Below, in pieces: positions 57,501 through 64,000 of a stretch of DNA of 64,000 bases. This DNA comes from Macrolepiota albuminosa (Eukaryota; Basidiomycota; Agaricomycetes; Agaricales; Agaricaceae), in NCBI GenBank assembly GCA_027475525.1, contig JAMWFC010000051.1, positions 881,205 through 945,204 of the forward strand, in the 5' to 3' direction. Under the pieces are notes generated by a model. That model worked only from the letters and a program-made list of their open reading frames with translations, made no database searches and was not told the DNA's origin. Positions within the stretch are counted from its first letter, which is position 1, and every line of letters starts with the position of its first letter. The position numbers were made by a program, and so were the translations under genes.

Positions 57501-59847
57501 TACAGGACGAGTGTACAAGGGATGCCTAAACACGTAGAAATTGAGCTTACTAAGATGATAAAAGTTTTCATATGGGGAGACGGAAACAGACCAACTATAG
57601 GCTTGGATACATTGTGCCTCCCACATGAGAGGGGTGGAAAGAAACTAATGAACCTCACGTTACGAAACGACGCAATTGAACTAATGAAGGTTAAAAGATA
57701 CCTAAATTTCGGCGCATCAAGACCCACGTGGGCGCGTTACGAAACGACGCAATTGAACTAATGAAGGTTAAAAGATACCTAAATTTCGGCGCATCAAGAC
57801 CCACGTGGGCGAGTGTAGCAGACGACATCCTGGAATCGAGAGTTGCGAAAAAGTGGACAAAACCAGAAGGGAACACATTCTACAACCCATTCCTGCAATA
57901 CCTAGATGTTGATGCTAGAAAAAGGGAGGAGGGCCTCCCCACGTCAATGCAGCGAATGATAAGAACAGCGAGAAAATACTCAGTAAATTTCTGCCCTCTA
58001 GCACTTGATGAAAACATCAAAAGACAGCTACCAATATGGTTCCACCTTGGATTGGAAGGAACGAAGAATTTAAGGATAAATTCGGAACAAGCGACCTGCC
58101 TAAGATTAAACCATAAGGTCATGACTGTAGGAGAGATGGCTGACCTTGCAGATCTTCTAGATGCAAGTATCAACCAGAGTCACAAACCAAGGAGTAATTG
58201 CGCCTGTACTACCTGCAAAAAGATGAGAAATGAGGGATGTGATAACCCAAATAAGTGTGGGAAATGCGCAAAGGAGTGGCTAGATAAACTAGGGCATAAA
58301 TGGTCTCCACGCACGAAGACGGACACCCGAGACTTGACCGAGGAAGAGAGAACCCTATTGGAGGAGGTAGGGGGCCAAATCTTCGACCCAGAGATAGTAA
58401 TGAAGTCCTCGCTGAAGGACGGCTTCAGAGTCTTCACGAAAAGCAAAAATGTACAAGCCACAAAGGATGATAACTACTGTAGAGAGAGCCCTTCCCCATT
58501 AATACTAACAACAATATATACGGATGGCTCGTGCATTAAGAACGGCTCCGTCGATGCGGCAGCGGGAGCCGGTATCTGGTTTGGGAAAGATGATATGAGA
58601 AACGAGGCTATTAGACTTCCCAGAGACCTCGTGCAGTCGAATAACACAGGGGAAGCAATGGCTATCCTGAGAGCGGCCTACAGGCTATTAGACTTCCCAG
58701 AGACCTCGTGCAGTCGAATAACACAGGGGAAGCAATGGCTATCCTGAGAGCGGCCTACGTTACACCGGATGAAAAGCCCATGAAAATCATAAGCGACTCG
58801 AAGCTCGTTCTAGATAGTCTGACGACGCACCTAGCGAAAAATGAGGATAGCGGCTGGATAGGAGTCGCAAACAAGGAGTTAATGCGAACCCTTGCGGCAA
58901 AGCTTAAGAGCAGAAGAGGCATCACTATTTTTGAGAAAGTGAAAGGACACTCTGGAGATGAAGGAAACGAAGGTGCTGATAATCTTGCGGGCCAAGGAGC
59001 AAGGAACAGCGACCCATTAAACATTGATATGGAAATCCCTGAAAAATACGACCTACAAGGAGCAAGGCTGAGTAAAGTAACCCAGGCCTTACTGTATAGA
59101 GCTATGATAGAGATGAAAGAGACACCTGCAAGACGCGGAACGTTAACCCACCTTGACATGACAAGATGGGCTGTGAACGACATTAATAATGACGCACCAA
59201 CTGACGAAAGAATATGGAGGTCACTTAATGATAAAGACTTATCGAAGGAAACCCGATCCTTTCTATGGAGGACAATGCATAACGGTTACAAGATCGGGAG
59301 TTTCTGGGAAAATATACCGAACTTTGAGAGAAGGGCGTACTGTACAATATGTGACAATGCTACTGAATCCATGGAACACATCCTTACAGAATGCTCTGCA
59401 TCGGGGCAAGAGATCGTGTGGAAGCTAGTTAAGAAGATTCATGAAAAAAGAGGTATTGAATTTGAAAAACCAACGCTGGGAGAGCAGCTCGGATGCGCCC
59501 TGATTAGGAGGAAACAAGTAAGAAATAAGTCAGGGGCAGATAGATTCTCGAAGATTGTGGTGTCGGAGGCTACAAGGACAATCTGGAAGATACGATGCGA
59601 ATGGAGAATCTCTAGGGAAGCGAACCCGGAAAACATGATAAACGAGATCGAAATAGTAAATAAATTGAGAAAGGCGATTGCCCAAAGACTTAAGCTAGAC
59701 TGCCTGATGACAGATAAATCCCGCTTTGGTAAGAAGGCGAAGAGGACGAAAAGGGTCCAGAATACATGGAAGAATTTCTTACCGGAAGATATTGAACCCC
59801 TCAAGGCTTGGAGGACAGCAACCGAGGTTTTAGTGGGTATTGGATGA
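54541..59847 (+). CDS. LINE ORF2: endonuclease, reverse transcriptase, RNase H
   Basis: After collapsing three duplications it is one frame of 1691 residues. Endonuclease from about residue 98: IKIASLNMKGG, ATQETHLDD, VNVYAPND, VILGDTNIVED, QSRIDRIYIE, NTDHLLVTAR. Reverse transcriptase from about 580: LPNGKAAGLDGIP, YRPITVLNTDYKIFTKIL, NQAGFMKGRRIEDQT, DQEKAYDRI, TRGVRQGDPMSCLLFN, and the catalytic box LYADDTT near 830. RNase H from about 1270: IYTDGSCIKNGSVDAAAGAG, NTGEAMAI, IISDSKLVLDSL, VKGHSGDEGNEGADNLAG. A zinc-like CTICDNATESMEHILTEC follows near 1520. Three frame breaks coincide exactly with the duplications at 57166, 57658 and 58605. Confidence 0.9.
57166..57319. repeat. 77 bp tandem duplication in LINE ORF2 (1)
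   Basis: 57166-57242 equals 57243-57319; just after the RT domain. Confidence 0.95.
57658..57811. repeat. 77 bp tandem duplication in LINE ORF2 (2)
   Basis: 57658-57734 equals 57735-57811. Confidence 0.95.
58605..58758. repeat. 77 bp tandem duplication in LINE ORF2 (3)
   Basis: 58605-58681 equals 58682-58758; inside RNase H. Confidence 0.95.
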
Positions 59848-59996
59848 ATGAGTCCCACACAATGTGCGTAAATGCATTTCCTTCGGGGTGGATCCAACTC
59901 TTGAACGGTTACGAATATGGAAGTTACATGATTTTTTTGTCCTAGGCTGCGGAGGTCGACTTTGTGGACTGTCCGCACACCTATAGTGATAACCAC

Positions 59997-59997
<1 letters not shown>

Positions 59998-60052
<55 letters not shown>
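59998..60052 (+). other. LINE poly(A) tail
   Basis: 55 A at the end of a short 3' untranslated part (59848-59997) and directly before the target duplicate. Confidence 0.9.
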
Positions 60053-60054
<2 letters not shown>

Positions 60055-60068
60055 AATCCAAAAGATCT
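60053..60068. repeat. Target site duplicate right of the LINE
   Basis: Exact copy of 52125-52140. Confidence 0.95.
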
Positions 60069-60963
60069 CTACAAAAACTTTCTAAAGGGTTGCCCGTGCG
60101 CGGAACCGGGACCTAGAAGCATAAACGTCTATGTAATGACTAACAGACCTCGCAGAATCAAAGTCATATGTGTACGCGGCCTGAAGCAGAGGCTTGACAC
60201 CAACTCGCGTTCGTATATCGAAGACTGGGAGTGATCCCGCAAGCTCATCGAAAGTAGGTTGGTCACAATCCTAGGCTTTCTGACAGAATAGAGACATCTC
60301 GAGATATCGAGTTGAATTGGATTTCACCATCACCATGAAGATGTTCGTTCGTTAAGGTCCTAAAGTCTTCAATCTTCTGGGTGTGATGGTACCAATTTCA
60401 GGAGATGCTCGGTGGACATGTGCGACGGATGTGTGTTCCAAGTCAAGCTAGGTCAGCTGAACTTAACCCAGGAAATATATTTGTTAATCGAGCTATTGTC
60501 AATATATTTTTTGGCCCTTGAAAAACGTTCACCAGCACCGTAGACACTGCACGCCGTGTATGTGATTGAATAGGTGGAATCAGTCACACTAAGTATGTAT
60601 GTCCGCGATCTACTACCTTCCTTTTCCAGGCTCTCTCAACCAAAGTTTTTTTACAACAGTCATTTGAGCTGTTTGTGGTCATGATCAGGCCTATGACCTT
60701 GAAATATAATTACTCTTTGCTAATATATCTTTGTTGAATTGCTAAACGAAGTCTAAATATTCTGTAGAAAGAATGTACAAACGTGTTTGTGTCGTCACTT
60801 CGTAATTCCGTCGTGGCTAGTAAATTAACAAGTTATAATAGTGGGCCAAAAGAAGCGTTAAGGCGAAAATAAAAATAAAAACAAGAGATTTGACCACTAC
60901 CAAATGACCTAGATTCGATGAAAGGAAAGATGGAATACTAAAAGAATAAGAGATGCGCAAGAA
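60069..60963. other. Host intergenic DNA, no gene seen
   Basis: Continues the sequence upstream of RPA3 after the LINE. Only short frames without motifs; ordinary CpG content. It may hold the displaced RPA3 promoter and the 3' end of the YTP1-like transcript. Confidence 0.5.
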
Positions 60964-63226
60964 TTAGGCAGAACTGCCATATGAGATAACAGGACATATT
61001 CGCGACTTGAGCAAGCCTTTGAAGCCAACGATAAATAACGTCCAGCAGAACGCAAAACAAGTTATCGCGACAGCAACGTTGAGGAACATCATAACATCTA
61101 GATGAACAAAAATTTAAATGATTTGATGAAAATGGAGTTAGCGAGGACAAACCATCACGTCCACGTCGCATAGCGGCAATCGTGACCTCCTCTGTTGAGA
61201 ACATGAATACCAAACCACCACAGGCAAGGAAAAATGATCCGAGAGCTTCTGTCGGGGGCCTCGAGGGTAGGACAGACTTTGGAGGACGAAGCCACAAAAA
61301 GAAATAAGTCAAGCAACGCAAGACTGAGAAGGAAACAAGAAGATTGCCCCAAAGTGTATGGATTTGAACCTAGGAGAAATAAATTCAATGTTGTCCAACT
61401 GATTTAAAAACGAACCTGGAAAAGATAGGTTTGAGCATGGGCAGCCATGGCAGCGCCTGTCACACCGATGACGAGGGCTGGGAAGGGGTTAAAGCTTGCG
61501 GTATAACTGTGAGGTTCCTCCACAGACTCTTGAGGGGCACGCTCAATTCGTGAAGTGTGAAAGGCTGAAGAAGCCAGCCATTTGCGAATGAGCTTAGACT
61601 CAATACCCATGCCTTCAAAAGAAGTTAGAGGTGATTTTCCATGAAAATATTCAGTATAAAGCTCACCGATCAGACCTGCGAAACAGAACATCACTGCGAT
61701 CCCAATATGCTGGATCTGCTTGGTCGTGAATGGATCACCAGCATGAGCTCCGAATCTCTCCATCCACATGTTTGTTGCTCCATACAAGAAGATAACAAAG
61801 GATTCAGTGAACTCCGCGGAGACATAGCTTTTGTTGTGTGGTGCTTGATTCCATGCCCAACCAAGGTCGGCGAAGGATCCAAGAAAACGAGCAAAAGTGA
61901 CGAGACCATATGACCAGAATATACCGCCCTCTGAGAATAATATTGAGAAGGTGAAAATTGTTACAAGAATAGATGAAACGCACTAATTAAATGGGCCAAA
62001 CAACCATTAACGTAGTTCCCACGGCATCCACCTAGATCATTGTCAACGGACGAAGAGTCATAAAAGTCTGAAGAAACGCACCAGTGTAGATAACGATGCC
62101 GAGGAGAGTCTGCCACAGACCTGCGAAAACCAAAGATCTTTCCACCACTACAAAACATCCCTTCCCAATCCGTTGTAGGAGCCCTACCTTCGATTTCAAA
62201 TTCTCCTTCACATGCTGAATTGTATCGAGAGAATGCGATGGAGAAGCGCTTCCAAAAAGAGTTCTTTCAGAAGCAGTAGAGTGTTTGCGATAGTGGTGAC
62301 GGTGATGGTGCACATTACTAGCCCACTGCGCAGTATCACCTGTATATTCCTCGATCGGGTCCAGATCTCCCGATTGCGGTTCCGGAGAAGAAAGGGTGAA
62401 TTTCGCTTCTTCGAATTCTTCTGCTTCATCGACGAGTCCAGCATATTCAGCAGAATATCGGTCGTGATCATTCTTATGTCCTAGAATTGCAATCTGCCAA
62501 AACGCCTTGATGGTGAATGTCTTTCCACTCCTGAAAAATGAGCAGATGCGGCGGAAGATTGTAAGGATATCAATCGTGGATAGCGAAAACACAACTGCAA
62601 GAGTGAGATATCCTTGCGTTGTATGCACTGAGCCTATCGCGCCAGGTTAATATCTCGAAATAGAGGTATGACGTCGACGAACCTTCGTACCTGTGCGTAA
62701 AGCCAAACCCATCAGATTAAGGAAACACACGATACAAATGCCGATCACATACATATTAGGCGTGAGCTTTTTATACAGGTGACTCGAAGCACATCCAAGT
62801 ACACACAATACCCAGAACGCGACCACAGCTAATCCTCGGGCCGCATGCTTAACAGACCTCATGGCAATTCCTGATATCTTAAGTCAGATCCTTTCTTTGC
62901 TGCTTGATTCTAGTATATTTGTTACCTATTGGTAGTGCGGCGAAGAAAGCGAGACTCATGAAGATGATATGAGCAATCATCAGCCCAGGATACCTTGTAT
63001 CCTCTCCTGAGCCTTCGTAGTCGATTGTGTAGTATGACTCAGGAGTTGGGGAATGGTACATGGTGACTTCGGTCTCGTTCAACACAGTGAGCGGGGCGGC
63101 ATGGGAATTATGGTGGTGAGATTGGTCCCTGGAAGCCAGAAGGACAGTGGACGCTTGGGCGCTTACAATGAAGAATGCTGCGATCAGAGCCAGGCCTTGA
63201 AGACGTGCAGGAGGCCGCGAGCGCAT
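60964..63226 (-). CDS. YTP1: YTP1-like multi-pass membrane protein
   Basis: The ATG at 63226 gives a signal-like start (MRSRPPARLQGLALIAAFFI, VSAQAS), then a His-rich lumenal stretch, and a first membrane part (GLMIAHIIFMSLAFFAALPI, GLAVVAFWVLCVLGCASSHL) typical of the DUF2427/cytochrome b561-like domain. A long acidic loop (LVDEAEEFEEAKFTL, then a VHHHRHHYRKHS His cluster) precedes the C-terminal half (GHAGDP-like FGAHAGDPFTTKQIQHIGIA, CFAGLIGELYTEYFHG, HTLWGNLLVSFSVLRCLTYF). It ends YGSSA with TAA at 60964. About five short introns. The biochemical role of the family is not known to me; a transporter or metal-linked role is only a guess from the His clusters. Confidence 0.8.
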
Positions 63227-64000
63227 GGTGTACAGAAGCGGGCTCCTTAGAACTCAGCAATCTCGTGTTTTATAAGACGGCTGACGATATGGACGGAAGA
63301 TGTGTGAAAGGATGATAGTAAGCAAGTTCCCGGGGAAAGATCAACTGTTGTGTTGACCATTCTCTTAAGTCTCGGTAGTGTTTAACGACGTTTCGGAAAC
63401 GAAGTTCCATCTCGGTCAAATCTCAAACTCGTGATCTTTCTGGCAAGTTCCATTATGTCGAATGTTGTTCCTTATTTGGTTCCATCCATGCGAATCTGAA
63501 TCGCTCAAACTTCCTCCGAGTTATTCTGGTTACTCCTGTGGTGTCTGGTCATGCGCGTTTTCCTATGTTTTTTCTAGAAGTACCAAATTAACCCGTCGAA
63601 GTGTTAAAGTTCCGCGATGAGCACCACTACTTGAGTCAGCAGTTATAGCGTGATGATTACGTATGATCTGTCCTTCCGCCGGTGTTGCCGCGCGTGTATG
63701 CATCTGTGCCGCGTGCTTGCTTTCAGTGTCGGGAAGCGGTTTTTGATTGTGGTGAGTCAACGAAAGTTTTTGTGCATACGGGCGGGATTCATGCATAATG
63801 ACATGCGCGTATTTAGACATGGCTTTTTTGGAGAGCGTCCGACGCTTTGTATGGGGCGCAAAACCGCCCACCAAGGCAGAAAGGACACTGCTTCGCAAGA
63901 TAGATTGGTTTATCCTTTCCTATTGCTGTCTTATGGTATGTCCGCGCAGTCCGTTTTATTCCGAGGAGATCAGATAGTGATGAATCTTCCCTGAAAAGTA
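63227..64000. other. Upstream region of the YTP1-like gene, no gene seen
   Basis: Short frames on both strands (63563-63898, 63650-63994) have no motif. Likely promoter of the YTP1-like gene and more distant spacer. Confidence 0.5.

Larger units (their letters stand above)
52141..60052 (+). mobile_element. Full-length LINE (Tad1-like) with poly(A) tail and 16 bp target duplication
   Basis: 5' leader (52141-52557, no gene), ORF1 with zinc knuckle, ORF2 with apurinic-type endonuclease, reverse transcriptase and RNase H, 3' tail and A55. A perfect 16 bp target duplicate and frames that are open once five 77 bp duplications are collapsed mark it as recent and possibly active. RNase H after RT is typical of the Tad1 clade, the usual fungal LINE group. 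Confidence 0.92.

Overview
The window is nuclear DNA of a filamentous fungus, most likely a basidiomycete of the Agaricomycetes. Genes are split by many 45-60 nt introns with GT..AG ends. Coding content includes the fungal sulfite reductase subunit MET10, a membrane-anchored GH9 glucanase, tandem CCCH zinc-finger paralogues of a kind expanded in mushrooms, and a YTP1-like membrane protein. All assignments come from reading translations and DNA by eye; no search was run.

Layout: 1-556 unassigned; 559-3692 decayed DDE DNA transposon with 35 bp terminal inverted repeats and TA target duplication; 3.7-7.9 kb an AT-rich, almost CpG-free island holding a dead Tc1-like element (5531-7216); 8.3-34.3 kb a nest of four Ty3/Gypsy retroelements; 34.3-36.8 kb an unassigned CpG-rich segment, then more CpG-free relic DNA; 36.8-51.97 kb a normal gene cluster (MET10, GH9, two CCCH genes, RhoGDI, COQ2, RPA3); 52141-60052 a full-length LINE with 16 bp target duplication and poly(A) tail, 172 bp upstream of the RPA3 start; 60.07-64 kb host DNA with a YTP1-like gene.

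Nest order: Gypsy-1 (oldest, many stops) was entered at 13207 by element A. Element A was entered at 15228 by Gypsy-3. The 5' LTR of Gypsy-3 was entered at 15629 by Gypsy-2, whose two LTRs look identical. Gypsy-2 (about 11.4 kb) carries, besides gag-protease and RT-RNaseH-integrase, a six-exon gene on the opposite strand that encodes a 711-residue protein with a six-cysteine zinc-cluster-like motif. Element A keeps the first five exons of a diverged copy with the same intron positions. This antisense passenger gene is the most interesting biology here.

A second, technical result changes how everything is read. At 16 places a stretch is repeated in tandem with a period of exactly 77 bp, mostly inside repeats. 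This looks like uncollapsed k=77 assembly-graph overlap. Each copy adds 77 bp (2 mod 3) and breaks a frame. Dropping one copy restores the gag and pol frames of Gypsy-2 and Gypsy-3 and both LINE frames. Frame breaks at these points should not be taken as pseudogenisation; true decay is seen in the DDE element, the Tc1-like element and Gypsy-1, where several stop codons are TGA in place of a plausible CGA.
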